DNA of 36,808 nt from Tubiluchus corallicola. Lineage: Eukaryota > Priapulida > Priapulimorpha > Priapulimorphida > Tubiluchidae. The notes under the pieces were generated by a model. That model made no database searches. It had not been told where the DNA came from and was given only the letters and a program-made list of their open reading frames with translations. The stretch lies in the NCBI GenBank assembly GCA_030141605.1, contig JAQGDQ010001516.1:1-36808 (forward strand), given 5' to 3'. The stretch's first letter is position 1; each line of letters starts with the position of its first letter. A program made the position numbers and the translations under genes. Shown piece after piece: positions 20,843-33,467 of this stretch.

Positions 20843-21193
20843 CAGTAAAGAGAACCTGTTAAATTATGTTAAAAGCAGTAGATTATGATAAATAATTATG
20901 TTGATAGATGCTGGTATGATGAAGCCAGTTAAGGACTGGTGTCACGTGATTACGTGATCTAGGAATTGAGGCGTCGATATATAAGGCGTGCGGGACCTCC
21001 AGCTGGGGAAATTAGTCTCAGATTGAGTCTGGGAGCCGGAGCGTACAGACCATTAGATCAGGGGCCTTTGGCATTACTATTTATTATATTTATTATGTTG
21101 ATGTTTAATAAATGTGTCATTTTATAATCAGACTCTTCATAGCTTTGCCATTCCTCAAGCTTCAATAAACAGCTACACACAACCAATACAACG
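20843..21193 (+). mobile_element. LTR-like segment, family A (right inner)
   Basis: Mirror of 15604-15954. TATATAAG at 20978-20985 and AATAAA at 21107-21112. Confidence 0.6.
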
Positions 21194-21384
21194 CACTACC
21201 CACTATACAACCAAATTAATTTTACTGAAACAGTTCTTCATGAACTCATGCAAAATGCAACAGACAGTTACGATCCTGAAGGAGTTAAAGATGGGCAATT
21301 GTATGCGGATAATTGTATTACTCATTTATGAGGATGTGTATTCATTCTTGAGGATGGGTTAGATTAATGAAAATATTTAGTTGT

Positions 21385-21912
21385 TCATCATCATCATCCA
21401 ATGAATCATACGTCCAGGGACATGATTCTGCTCACCTCCCTATGCCAGGACTCCCTGCTCGCCGCAATGCCCCTATGAAGTGCTGAAGTGTTTAAATCTT
21501 TCTGTGCAAAATCTAAATATGTTAACATTTGTCCTCCTGCAGGTTTTTTAGCTGGTTCTATGGCGTGTTGAAGAGCTATCTTCACTGGAATATCATCAGG
21601 TAGTCTAAGCATATGTCCAATCCATCTTAAACGGCGTCTTTTTATTTTTCTTGTCCAAGGTTCTTCTTTTATTTTTTCATATAGATCTTTGTTTGAAATT
21701 TTCTTTGACCATCTAATACCCAAAATGTTTATGTAATTTCGCCTTTGAAATGCATCGATTTCAGCTTTATGATTTACTTTTAATGTCCAGAGCTCAGAGT
21801 TATACAGAAATACAGTTTCAATTAAGGCTGAAAATATTCTAATTTTTGTTTCCAAAGAAATCTTCCTATTCTCAAAAACTTTTGTGAGTTTTGAGTAAGC
21901 TGATAATGCCAT
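21385..21912 (-). pseudogene. LINE reverse-transcriptase C-terminal remnant (right)
   Basis: Mirror of 14885-15412 with an identical 168-residue frame (21912-21406). Confidence 0.85.
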
Positions 21913-22943
21913 TACTTAGTTGTTGAGCAACAGTGAAACCGAGTGATATGTGTGATATGAGCTAATAAAAAAGGGAGTAAGTCCAGTATAACAGCTGAAA
22001 ATGTAGGAACTAAATTGCATAAGACGAGCGTCAACAATTAAAACACGTGCTCGTTTACTGTCTGTATTAATATAAATAAAAGAGCAATAAACAATCTGTT
22101 TACGTAGGGAATTATAAAGCTTGATGTTTGTTTGCCTTTTTATTTGTCGTTTAGCTACTTGATAGATACAACCGGTTTTTACATTTTTTTCTGATCTATA
22201 TTATACTTTGGTAATTCATACTGCCTTTACGACTTTGTATACTTATACATAATGCAACACTAAACTTGTGTACACTCAATAATTATATGTAAAATTGTAC
22301 TGAATGTGATAATCATAATAAATAAAAAAATAAATAAATAAATAACAGTTCCTTCCTTCTTTTATTTCTTTAAGATTGTTTGAAACCCTTGTACGTGACA
22401 AGTGTGCATCTTCCTTGCTCTCTTTTTATTTCATATTAAAATATAACACCCACAGTAATATCACATTAAACTAGAATTACTATTGTATTTAAAGGAATAA
22501 TTTTCTGTCTGGTTGCTTGGTTTTTTGTTTCTACCCTGGAAATAAGCCGAAACGGTTTTAATTGTTGTGGCTAATACCTTGCTATGTTACGGCGCTTAGG
22601 GTTTGTATTTAATTACACTTAAGTGAATTTTGATGAATGTAAAATGGTATAGGTGAAGTGAGTTTCCACACTTGTGACAAACAACAAACTTACAATTGAT
22701 CTTACTCAAGTGAAACCATTATGCCCTAAGAATGACCAATGTTTCGCATACAAAATGAAGAAGAAAAAGCAAACGTACTCTGGTTGACAAGAAGATTACT
22801 AATAAATTTGATTTATTATTATACATGAATAAAAATCCAAAATAATGATATCGTAAAAAATGCATTACATGCGGTGTTAGTCAACTCCGTGGAGGTAATC
22901 ACAGTAATGTATAGTCGATTAGATTATTATGTATTGTGGAAGT
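21913..22943. other. AT-rich stretch with no recognised gene (right)
   Basis: Mirror of 13854-14884. Only an (AAAT)n run near 22317-22345 stands out. Confidence 0.4.
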
Positions 22944-23357
22944 TGTAACTGTATATTTTTAGGTGCTGCCATCTATTGACTAATCACTTTACATTTTACT
23001 AGCCAAACTCACCCCTAGTATAATTGTTCGGTCCAGTGAATATGCATACTCACTGGATCTCCCCCTATTTTACTGTAATGGTATTTGTGAAGCCAAGTTT
23101 GCATAATTATTTTTACCTATATATACTGGCTGGATTCTACTTCTAGTCACTCTCTCTGTCACGTTCTCGGTGCAGTGCAGTCGTGCTACACACTGTCTAA
23201 CTCACACACTCTCAGTGCAGTGCAGCAGTCGTGATCCTCATTTTACTCATGTGTATTTAGTCTAATAAACGCTTTCAGTTTTGTGCAAATATGTAGTATA
23301 GTGTTTTATTCGTTTTCTACAAAGTGTTCAACTACAACCTCAAACATGACTTTCACA
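22944..23357 (+). mobile_element. LTR-like segment, family B (right)
   Basis: Mirror of 13440-13853. TATATATAC starts at 23118 and AATAAA is at 23264-23269. Confidence 0.55.
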
Positions 23358-23784
23358 TGTATACTTCTATTACATCAACTTTATATAATATATAAAAGAT
23401 TAATTTTCACTGAAATCCCAATGACGGAAGAAGACACACTTAAATGATCAATATTGCAATAATAGTTTTGTATAATAATTATTCACACTGGTAATATCGA
23501 TGTTGGTTAATGAATATATTGCTAAGCAGAATAAATATGTACATAAATCTTGTTTGTATTTCTTCTGAAGATTAACATAAGCTTTGTAAAACAGGTGACG
23601 GCCCGCCAGCTAGCGGTCAGATTGTGAAACAATCGTAGTATGCTATGAGATTTCTTAACGGTCCAGATTTTGTCCGATTCTTCTGATATCCGTAAAAGCG
23701 AGGTCCGGCAAACCGAGATATGAGTGTGTGCTCTCCAAAATGTATTTTTAATTTTCTTTATTCTGAAAAGAAGTCTGCAGTTAA

Positions 23785-23999
23785 AGATTTCTTGTTCCCA
23801 AGCAAGATCCTGCTAGTAGATCACTCTATGCACAGACTAATGCATAATTAAGTAAACAACTGAAGTTACTGAACTCGTGCCCAAGACGCCTTTGCTTTAC
23901 CCACACGCCATGTGACTGGTTGCAGTTAAAACGCGTCGCTGAACACTTGACCTTTGACCTGCAGCAACTGCGCGTGCGTGCAACGAAACTGTGAAAATG
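23785..23999 (-). repeat. Partial member of TIR family D (right)
   Basis: Mirror of 12798-13012. Confidence 0.55.
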
Positions 24000-24232
24000 A
24001 ATATTATGGAGGTGACGTGACCTGTTCCAATAAGGCAGGAAAAATCATCCTACCATAGTTCTCGAATGATCAAATATTAATGCATTGAAGATGCTGAAGT
24101 CATACTTCAGTCTGAAAAGAGAAACGACTTTTAACTACGGCATTATAAACAAATACTAGATGGCAGCAATGGGCTAATATTTGGAAAATGAAGCAAAAAA
24201 AACCCTAAAAGGGGCCATGCACCCGCTACAAT

Positions 24233-24967
24233 CAGGGGCGTATCAAGACGTTACGATGTTCTAGGCTGATAGTATTGTGAATTTATGGTTGTTTATGTAA
24301 TGAGCACATCAAACAATTACTTGTGGTGTATTAGAAATACTATTAACCCAGTTTTCACGTGGTCATTATTAATTACATGTATTTGCATAGCGCCCATGTT
24401 CAAGTAGGCTGCGCAATTGTTTGTTGCGTAGTACCTCTCACCTGTTCACATGAGTCGCACCGCCATGTGACACATATAAATGCTACACGCAGTAACTGCC
24501 TGTGGTGTGTAAGTAAGTAAGTAAGTAAATAAGTGAGTGAGAGAGTGAGTGAGTGAGTGAGTGAGTGAGTGAGTGAGTGAGTGAGTGAGTGAGTGAGTGA
24601 GTGAGGGAGTGAGTGAGTGAGTGAGTGAGTGAGTGAGTGAGTGAGTGAGTGAGTGAGTGAGTGAGTGAGTGAGTGAGTGAGTGAGTGAGTGAGTGAGTGA
24701 GTGAGTGAGCGAGCGAGCGAGCGAGCAAGCAAGCAAGCAAGTAAAGTAAGTAAGTAAAGTAAGTAAAAGTAAGTAAGTAAGTAAGTAAAGTAAGTTATGT
24801 GACACACATAAATGCTACACTCAGAGACTGCCTGTGGTGTGTTATAAAATGAGCCCCTTACACGAATATGAAACCGAGGAAAATAAGAATTTTTTCTTTA
24901 AAATGTAACGCCCCTCAAACTTTGGCGCCCTCCCTAGGCTATAGCCTATTGATCTATACGCCCCCTG
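24233..24967. mobile_element. hAT-like element with microsatellite core (right)
   Basis: Mirror of 11830-12564, with the same imperfect 8-bp duplication on each side. Confidence 0.82.
24509..24794. repeat. (AGTG)n/(AAGT)n tetranucleotide array (right)
   Basis: Mirror of 12003-12288, with the same length to within what can be read by eye. For a tract this mutable, equal length means a very recent duplication, conversion, or a copied assembly. Confidence 0.97.
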
Positions 24968-25306
24968 GTTACAATCACATTGCTGTGTCGTCGTTTTTGG
25001 GCGAGGCTCCTATGCCCGAGAAACTTTAGTTGCTGAATTCTCAAAATTTTTACGTTTTACTCATTAATGTAGCATCATCGCTGCCTTTAAAAATGAAAAC
25101 TAGTTTTTTCTATAAACCCAATTTTGATAACTTGCCAATAATGCTAAATCTTACTGAAGCTAAACACCTGTTAGTTTCACGCAGGTCTTCGTGTTCCATC
25201 GTGGGAACACAACAGCTGTAATTATTTTGATGATAATAATAGTTGTCATAAGAACCATGTCATTTTTTTGTACCAATTTGTACATGTCAAGGTGATTTCA
25301 GTTTCA

Positions 25307-25313
25307 TATAAAT
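25307..25313 (+). promoter_or_regulatory. Candidate TATA box of right PGRP gene
   Basis: TATAAAT, 100 bases before the PGRP ATG at 25413. Confidence 0.5.
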
Positions 25314-25412
25314 GGGCCGCAGTCCTAGTAAAAACTTCATGTTCAATTTGCTAGGCCACATATTTAGTTGAGGATAGAAAAGTACTTCTTTTCGTGTTAC
25401 CATACTATCAAC

Positions 25413-25520
25413 ATGCTGAAAGCCATAGCTATTCTTTTGTGCGCAGTTTGCGTTACAATCGACTTTTGTAAGTACTTGCAGACCTTCTTATGTTTTAACA
25501 CGTGCTCTTTTTCCTTCCTT

Positions 25521-25560
<40 letters not shown>

Positions 25561-25578
25561 GACAGTCTCTCTGTCTCT

Positions 25579-25627
<49 letters not shown>

Positions 25628-25657
25628 ATCTCTATCTCTGACAGTCTCTCTGTCTCT

Positions 25658-25700
<43 letters not shown>

Positions 25701-28700
25701 TCTATCTCTATCTCTGACAGTCTCTCTGTCTCTCTCCCCCCCTCTCTCTCTCTCTCTCTCGTTCTCTCTCTTCTCTCCCACTCTCTTTCTCTATCTATTT
25801 TCTCTCTCCTTCTCTATGTTCTTTCTCTGTTTTTCTCTCCCATCTCTCGCTCTTTCTCTCTTTCTCTCTCTATCTCTGTCTGTTTCTCTCGCTCTCCCTG
25901 TCATTCTCTCTTTTTTTCTTTTTCCCTTTCCCCCACTCTATATTCTCTCTGTGTCTCTCTTTCTCTCTCTCTCTTTCTTTAACTCCCTCCCTGCCTCCCT
26001 CTCCCTCTGACTCTCTCTTGTTCCACTCTTTTCTTTCCTTTTCTATCTCCTTCTCTCTGTATCTCTCTTTCTCTCTCACTCTCTCTCTCTCTCTGACTTT
26101 CTCTTGTTCCACTATTTTCTTTCCTTTTTCTATCCCCTTCTCTCTCTTTTTCTCCTTTTCCTTTTTCTCCCACCCCCCTCTCTCTGTGTCTGTTTCTCTT
26201 TCTCGGTTCTTTCTTTCTTTCTTTCTTTCTCTCTCGTTCTCTCTCCCTCTCCCTGTGCGTGTTTTTGTTTTTCCCCACACTCAGTTGTTAGTTAATGTTT
26301 GTAACCTGCAGTATTATACATACAAACAATTAAATGTACATGCAGTATAATATTCCTCTTTTTAGTACTAATGGTAATATCAGCTTTGTTTATTTACAGG
26401 TAATGGCCAGTGTAACTATGTGACAAGAGCACAATGGTAATATCAGCTCTGTTTGTTTACAGGTAATGGCCAGTGTAACTATGTGACAAGAGCACAGTGG
26501 TAATATCAGCTCTGTTTGTTTACAGGTAATGGCCAGTGTAACTATGTGACAAGAACACAATGGTAATATCAGCTCTGTTTGTTTACAGGTAATGGTCAGT
26601 GTAACTATGTGACAAGAGCACAATGGTAATATCAGCTCTGTTTGTTTACAGGTAATGGTCAGTGTAACTATGTGACAAGAGCACAATGGTAATATCAGCT
26701 CTGTTTGTTTACAGGTAATGGCCAGTGTAACTATGTGACAAGAGCACAATGGTAATATCAGCTCTGTTTGTTTACAGGTAATGGCCAGTGTAACTATGTG
26801 ACAAGAGCACAATGGTAATGTCAGCTCTGTTTGTTTACAGGTAATGGCCAGTGTAACTATGTGACAAGAGCACAATGGTAATATCAGCTCTGTTTGTTTA
26901 CAGGTAATGGCCAGTGTAACTATGTGACAAGAGCACAATGGTAATGTCAGCTCTGTTTGTTTACAGGTAATGGCCAGTGTAACTATGTGACAAGAACACA
27001 ATGGTAATATCAGCTCTGTTTGTTTACAGGTAATAGCCAGTGTAACTATGTGACAAGAACACAATGGTAATGTCAGCTCTGTTTGTTTATAGGTAATGAC
27101 CAGTGTAACTATGTGACAAGAGCACAATGGTAATATCAGCTCTGTTTGTTTACAGGTAATGGCCAGTGTAACTATGTGACAAGAGCACAATGGGGAGCAA
27201 GGGCACCTTCATGTTCCAGTTGGATGTCAACCCCAGTTAGAAAGTTTTTCATTCACCACACAGTTGGAAATGTTTGCTACACGCAGAGTGCGTGCTCTGC
27301 TGAGATGAGAAACATTCAAAACTACCACATGAATTCACAAGGTTGATAATTTTCTCTTTTTCTCGTGTTTTAACAAAGAAATTTTTCAGAATTTAGGAAC
27401 AACTTCGAATTACTGATAATTTAACAGTTTACTAACGTATTGTGATTAGTATGCAACTGTTTAACACACTACAACGCTGTTAAATTATCATACATCATTT
27501 GGCTGTTAACTACTGAATTGTATTTCGAAGTTGTTTCTAAATTCTGGTAAATTTCGATGTTTTAGATAGCTTGATAATGGATAGTAGTGTATCAAGGCAC
27601 ATAAAACAAAGAAATTTACCAGAATTTTGAAACAACTTCGAAATACAATTCTCTAGTTAACAGCCAAATGATGAATGAGAATTTAACAGCCCTGTAGTGT
27701 GTTAAACAGTTGCATGCTAATCACAATACCTGGTCTTAAGGTAAACTCTTAAATTAAATATTAATGATATAATATGCAGACAATCTAACAGTTTACCTTA
27801 CAGACTACGTATTGTGATTGGTATGAAGCTATTTAACACACCACAATGCATTGCGTACGCAATGCAATGCACATATTACATTGCGTATGTTTTACATCAT
27901 ACACCATTTGGCTACTAACTACTGAAATGTATTTCGAAGTTGTTTCTAAATTCTGGTAAATTTCGATGTTTTAGATGCCTTGATAATGAAGAGTTTTGTA
28001 TAAAACCGATTGGCAATAAATTCTATTTTGAAGATCTTGTTAAACGTATTAAGTGTTACTTTAGCGTTGCTAACTTTTTTACACCTCTGACACTGTCTAC
28101 CACAGCACAAATTCAATGGCACAGCCCTGTTACACCCTACACGTATCAGACTACCTTATTACAATAAGCCTTTTCACAGTTCCGACGATTGATGATGATC
28201 GTTAGAAGGTCAAAGGTTAAGTGTACCAGGCAACGCATTTGTGTACACTTGACAATGCCTCGCAACCCAAGCTATTGTAATAGTAACCATTTTAACAGCT
28301 AGTTAAGACCTCACATAATTCATTTTTTCTTGTTTCCAAGCAAGATCCTGCTAGTAAATTACTCTGCGCATAGACTAATGCATAATTAAATAAATTCCAC
28401 GTAAAATATCTGAAGTTACTGAACTGATGTTCTGCGTTGCCCACATCATCATCATAGCTGGAGTCACACATCATCTGACACGACCCTCCTAATCACTTTA
28501 GTCCATGCTGCCCTGTCACCCACAACCTCCCATTTCTCTGTATTTTTGATATCCAATGTCACGTCATGTACATATGTTGTGTTTTGCTTCTCTCGGACGG
28601 CTCGTAGAGAAAACAAGAAAACACTTCATCAAATTAAACTAGTTTATTATGCGAGAATTCTACAACACAAAAGTATGAAGGAACGTGAAATGTTTACAGC

Positions 28701-30624
28701 AAAAGTGAAAATCTGGAAACGTGAAAGTGTATCTGAGAATATGAGAACACACTCCAGCTACCAGCTCCGCCTTATATATCAGTGCAATGAACAATCTAGA
28801 AAGTACTACGCGCATCGCGTATAGAAAGTTCTTGAAACTTCTACAAGGTAAGAAGATTGTTCTACTATAACTATAGAATATTTTAGTGGATCTCCACAAC
28901 AATATGTCACCTGACGATTGTAGTTAAGACGCGTTGCTGTGGTACACTTAATCTTTGATCTACCGCAACTGCACATGCGCACAATGAAACTATGAAAAGG
29001 TTCATTGCGACTTAAATCAACCACAGATCTACGTACCACACACATATATATTTGCTAGTCATCGGTAGTTGTGGTTGGTCTTACTGTCCTTAATGGCATT
29101 ATCAGCTTACTCAAAACTCAGAAAAGTTTTTGAGAATAGAAAGATTTCTTTGGAAACAAAAATTAGAATATTCTCAGCCTTAGTTGACGCCGTTTAAGAT
29201 GGATTGGGCCTATGCTTAGACTACCTGATGATATTCCAGTGAAGATAGCTCTTCAACAAGCCATAGAACCAGCTAAAAAACCTGCAGGAGGACAAATGTC
29301 AACATATTTCGATTTTGCACAGAAAGATTTAAACACTTCAGCATTGATCCTTAGAAATAAGTGCACTTGGGGCATTGCAGCGTGTAGGAAGTCCTGGCAT
29401 AGGGAGGTGAGCAGAATCATGTCCCTGGACATGTGATTCATTGGACAACATTACTGTGTTTTGTGACTTTTCTGAATTATTATATGGCTGAAACCCTCTT
29501 ATTCATCTATGTTATTAAACAATTTTTATTTGCCGAATTTTTGCTTCCATGTACATACGATGTTTACCTTTGTAATTCTCATGAACAGCACATAATAGTT
29601 AGTTCATTTAGGCTACAAAATCAAGAACATGACAGTTTATTTGTGTAATTGTTCTGTAGGCTGGTGCGACATTGGTTACAGCTGGTTGGTAGGGGGCGAT
29701 GGTCAAATCTATGAAGGGCGTGGATGGAACACAGTTGGCGCTCATACATCGGGTCACAACAGCGATTCTCTTGCTCTCTCATTTATGGGAAATTACGACT
29801 CTGTTAACGCTCCATCTAACATGCTTAATGCAGCAAAGACATGGATAAACTGTGCTGTTCAACTGGTAAGTATTTACAGCAGGGGTGTGCAAATTATCTG
29901 ACTAGCCGGGCCACATGAAACTTTCCCACAATTCCTGCAGGCCACATGCTGTTTGGTCAAGGAGCCAAGTGCAGAAAGGCCTAATAACGATTTTTTTGCA
30001 TCCGACGTGCGTACATCATTACTACTGCACTCAAGGAACTATTTTAGAAGTTATTAAAATTTATATTACAAACCATATATTTCTACTTTTAGGACAGATA
30101 GTGGTAATTTCATTACAATGCATATTAGTAATGTGTATCACACAGTCTGCGTAGTACAGTGACATTAAGCTACAACCGTCTTGTAAGGGTTAATGGCATC
30201 CGATCTAGTAGAAAAAACTACCCGCACTATCTTTGGGATCACGGCACGGACTTCAGCTGGATACACTCAATTAATCGCCCGGGCCGCACTTTCATTAGGT
30301 TGACAATCTCTTGTCTGCGGGCCACACAAATGCTCTCGGCGGGCCGCAATTTGCACACCCCTGATTTACAGCTTGCAGGTTGACGGTGTGGACAACTAGA
30401 GGTGTTCCAAGAAGCTCTACTTTTCCTAATTATATCCTTTTCTACCAATAATAATTATAATATCCTAATATTACGTAACAAAATGTCTGTATTCATTTTT
30501 TCAGAACAAGCTAAGTTCATCTTACACCCTGCATGGTCATCGGGACGCTGGTGCTACAGCCTGCCCAGGTCAACAATTATACAATGAAATCCGAACTTGG
30601 GAAAACTTTGGCGGACCAATTTAG
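25413..30624 (+). CDS. Short secreted peptidoglycan recognition protein, predicted amidase (right copy)
   Basis: Exons 25413-25467, 27156-27341, 29660-29865 and 30505-30624 encode the same 188-residue protein as the left gene, with no difference seen. Exon 1 ends GACTTTT|gtaagt after the 18-residue signal peptide; exon 2 starts after gtttacag and ends CAAG|gttgat; exon 3 starts after ttctgtag and ends CTG|gtaagt; exon 4 starts after tttttcag and ends in TAG. Introns are 1688, 2318 and 639 bp. The 5' end faces the spacer, so the two PGRP genes are divergent. AATAAA at 31004-31009 probably ends the mRNA. The downstream end of the protease lies 4.8 kb upstream on the same strand. Confidence 0.92.
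25511..26273. repeat. Long pyrimidine-rich (CT)n tract in PGRP intron 1 (right)
   Basis: Mirror of 10524-11286; the plus strand, which is the PGRP sense strand, is almost all C and T. It starts about 45 bases after the exon 1 donor. Confidence 0.95.
26371..27193 (+). repeat. 63-bp tandem array carrying PGRP exon 2 splice acceptor (right)
   Basis: Thirteen acceptor AGs spaced 63 bp, from about 26399 to 27155. The last is used for exon 2 in the gene model. Unit variants match the left arm in order: in the exon-proximal half, taatgtcag and taatatcag alternate. Confidence 0.95.
27352..27577. mobile_element. Foldback MITE, family E, copy 2 (right)
   Basis: Mirror of 9220-9445, in PGRP intron 2. 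Confidence 0.6.
27584..27984. mobile_element. Foldback MITE, family E, copy 1 (right)
   Basis: Mirror of 8813-9213. Confidence 0.7.
28166..29000. mobile_element. Long-TIR non-autonomous DNA element, family D (right)
   Basis: Mirror of 7797-8631, except for a cluster of three substitutions around 28346-28366. Confidence 0.55.
29093..29445 (+). pseudogene. LINE reverse-transcriptase remnant with internal deletion (right)
   Basis: Mirror of 7352-7704, in PGRP intron 2 in the same orientation as the gene. Confidence 0.8.
29880..30363. mobile_element. hAT-like MITE in PGRP intron 3 (right)
   Basis: Mirror of 6434-6917, flanked by atttacag at 29872-29879 and 30364-30371. It takes up three quarters of intron 3. 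Confidence 0.92.
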
Positions 30625-31003
30625 TAGCATTGCGTTTGAAAAAGTAGTTCTTAATCACGCAGCAAATCTTTCTTTTCGACGACTTTTTCGTTTGGATATC
30701 CTTATGATTGCCAATAATATTTTGATTTCCAAAATTTGTACATTAGTCTTATCACTGTTGGAGACTTCTGACAAAATACCAAATCCTTATCTTTCCTGCC
30801 TATAATAAGAGCATCGTGAGCCTAGTGAGGAAAGGTAAAGACAGACTATTGTGTTAGGAGTCTCTAGAGATGGTAAGACTAAAGAATAATGATTCCAACG
30901 AAGACAATAGTAAGGCTAATTCCGATAATAGTAAAGAAAATCAGAATTATACTTGAATGAAATTTTGATAATTGAAGATGACTGCAGATGAGATTTTTTG
31001 CTC

Positions 31004-31009
31004 AATAAA
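31004..31009 (+). promoter_or_regulatory. Candidate PGRP polyadenylation signal (right)
   Basis: AATAAA 380 bases after the right PGRP stop. Confidence 0.45.
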
Positions 31010-31221
31010 AGATGAAATTATAGACGATGATTTGGGCAATATTTTTCCAAGACAGTGTCTTGAATTAGTTTTTGGGGAAGTGTCTTCTCATTACAGTTTG
31101 ACAGCATAAATAATGTGAAAATCGATATGACAATAACAATAAGCAAACCAGTATCGTGTGTAACGAGCACTAAGCTGCCCTATTATTGTGAAATTTTATA
31201 GTTCACAGTTGAACAAGTGCA

Positions 31222-31400
31222 ACGAGTTCATAACGTGAGAAATAATAATAATATTATTATAATAATTATTATTATATTGTTATAATTAATATTGATTTTA
31301 TTCACAATAATATTAATAATAATAATAATAATAATGATAATAACAACAACAATAATAATAGTAACAATAACAACAACCACAATAATAATAATAATAAATA
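31222..31400. repeat. (AAT)n-rich tract (right)
   Basis: Mirror of 5397-5575. Confidence 0.88.
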
Positions 31401-32386
31401 CTAGCAAAGGCCCCGCAAAAAAATGTTGCTTATAAATACACTTATAAACAACAATGCGCGAACATTCTACCTAGTGTTTGTTTTCGTAACGCAAAGCCAG
31501 TGCAGCAGCTTTTACTGAATTAAAGTTACAAGATTATGGACGTCACAACAATGGCTTTGCGTCAGCAGTTTTCCAAGCGAAAATTGCCGAAAATAGAACA
31601 TCTAATTAACTCGTTAGTACTTCTTTTAGTGGACGTGTACTAAAATATAGCCCACACCATCCTGTAGCCCTGTTCTTCCTCTTTCTAAAGAACCATATAT
31701 CTTCTTCCCGAGAGTCCCACCAGGCGCCGCTTGAACGTTTTTTCCGCAGGCTGTTAGGTCAAAATTTCGAAAAAATCGCGAGTTAGGTCCGAGAAAACGC
31801 CCGTTACGGGACGCCGTGGCCCTCTCGCGAATTCTAAATTTGCCTACCACACCCACCGCTAAACGGACTATCTATCCGTGGCCAGTACCACCCATGGCCC
31901 GTTCCCGTTCCCCAGATTTCAGGCGTATAACTTTTGCAAAAAACGGCCGAAAAATGGCCATTTTTGGAGGTTTTTCGCCCCCCGTTCCTCCCGGTGGGCC
32001 CGATTAAAAAAATAAATCCCCAATGGCACGACACTCTAGATCGAAACCTTTCGACTGATGTATAGATCGTCGTTAATAGTGCCGTCGTCGGAGTTGTAGC
32101 CTCGAATCTTATATATATATATAAACATATATTAAGCCCATACCAATAGAATTAATATATAGACTAGCAAAGGCCCCGCAAAAAATTTTGCATATAAATC
32201 CACTTATAATCAAAAATACGCGAACATCCTACCGTATATCTTCTTCCGAGAGTCCCACCAGGCGCCGCTTGAACATGTTCCCTGCAGGCTGTTTGGTCAG
32301 AATTTCGGAATAATCTAAATATATAACATACCAGTAGAACTAATATATAGACTAGCCAAACTGCACGCAAAAAGAATTTTGCGCGT
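31401..32386 (-). mobile_element. Cluster of Helitron-like non-autonomous elements (right)
   Basis: Mirror of 4411-5396. Two single-base arm differences were read here: near 31756 (ctgttaggtc against ctgtttggtc) and near 32200 (aaatccac against aaatacac). Confidence 0.65.
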
Positions 32387-32506
32387 GAACTCACAACAAT
32401 AACCCACACCACACACCAACCCACAGCTCCACTCACAACACACTACCCACACCACACCACACTCCCCACGCCACACCGCAACACAAGACCACACCACACC
32501 ACCCAT
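32387..32506. repeat. CAC/CACAC-rich tract (right)
   Basis: Mirror of 4291-4410. Confidence 0.8.
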
Positions 32507-32580
32507 TCCAATGCGTTGTCTGCTGCACTTAGCATTTGACCTTTTCACGATCATCATCAATCGCTGGAACTGTGAAAAAG
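32507..32580 (-). repeat. Detached end of TIR family D (right)
   Basis: Mirror of 4217-4290. Confidence 0.65.
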
Positions 32581-32830
32581 CTTATTTATATTTCGATGAT
32601 GAGTAATTTATTTGGATTGTATCCATCCAATGTAATACTATGGCAGTATGCAACATTATCCATTGTAGTGGACTGAATTCGACCCAGGGGGTCGAACTCC
32701 AAGATGGCATGGCGGTCCTGATATTTCGCATCATGAAGATCCATTTTATAATTGTTGTGCAACCAATACTTAATTACAAATGTTAATGTTAATTAGCTAA
32801 ATTAATGTCTGCAAACTAGTACCTTATACC

Positions 32831-33185
32831 TGTTATAGCGTGTCATCCAACTCTCATAAAACAAAATACACAAAAACTACTCTGTACGGAGTTTATTAAC
32901 AGCACTAATAAAAATAAGTAACAAAAAATACACGTGCACAAAAATAACTAACTAACTCTACACTAGTAACAGCACTACACCCGAGGAGCACCTGTGTCAG
33001 AAATCAAGGCTGTAGTGACCTCTACACGCTTTTATACTGGCATTCCAGGTCAGCTGGCTTCTCACACCACGTGTAGGCCCAAACAAGACGTCTGGACCTA
33101 CAAGAAAGGGGTGAGTCGCTGCTGATGTGGAAGCAGGGCGTGTAGAGGTCACTACACCTGACCCGACACAGGTGCCTCCGTAACA
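32831..33185 (-). mobile_element. Solo-LTR-like element, family C (right)
   Basis: Mirror of 3611-3965 with one change at 33126 (t here, where the left arm predicts c). Confidence 0.65.
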
Positions 33186-33467
33186 ATATTAATAGTAGTA
33201 GAATGCTATTAGGAGGTTTATGAAAGTGCATACTATAACAGTCTTGTCCATTCTTACTAAGACAATTTGCAAGGCACACCTCATATTACAAGGAAGCAGA
33301 CTTCAAAAGTATTAGACAAATCTATTTCTCACTATTTAACCTATACTTGAAATGCTATAAAACTTTAAACCAAATTCGAAAGCCATTTTCATTGCTAAAA
33401 AATATGGTAATGTTTCAAAATTCACCTAGAGTCTTGCATACAGAAACCGAGATCACATCACCCTCTG

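Noticed and set aside
26371-27193. Regular repeats that might resemble a CRISPR array
   Set aside because: Units are nearly identical over all 63 bp with no unique spacers, the genome is eukaryotic, and the unit is explained by duplication of an exon boundary.
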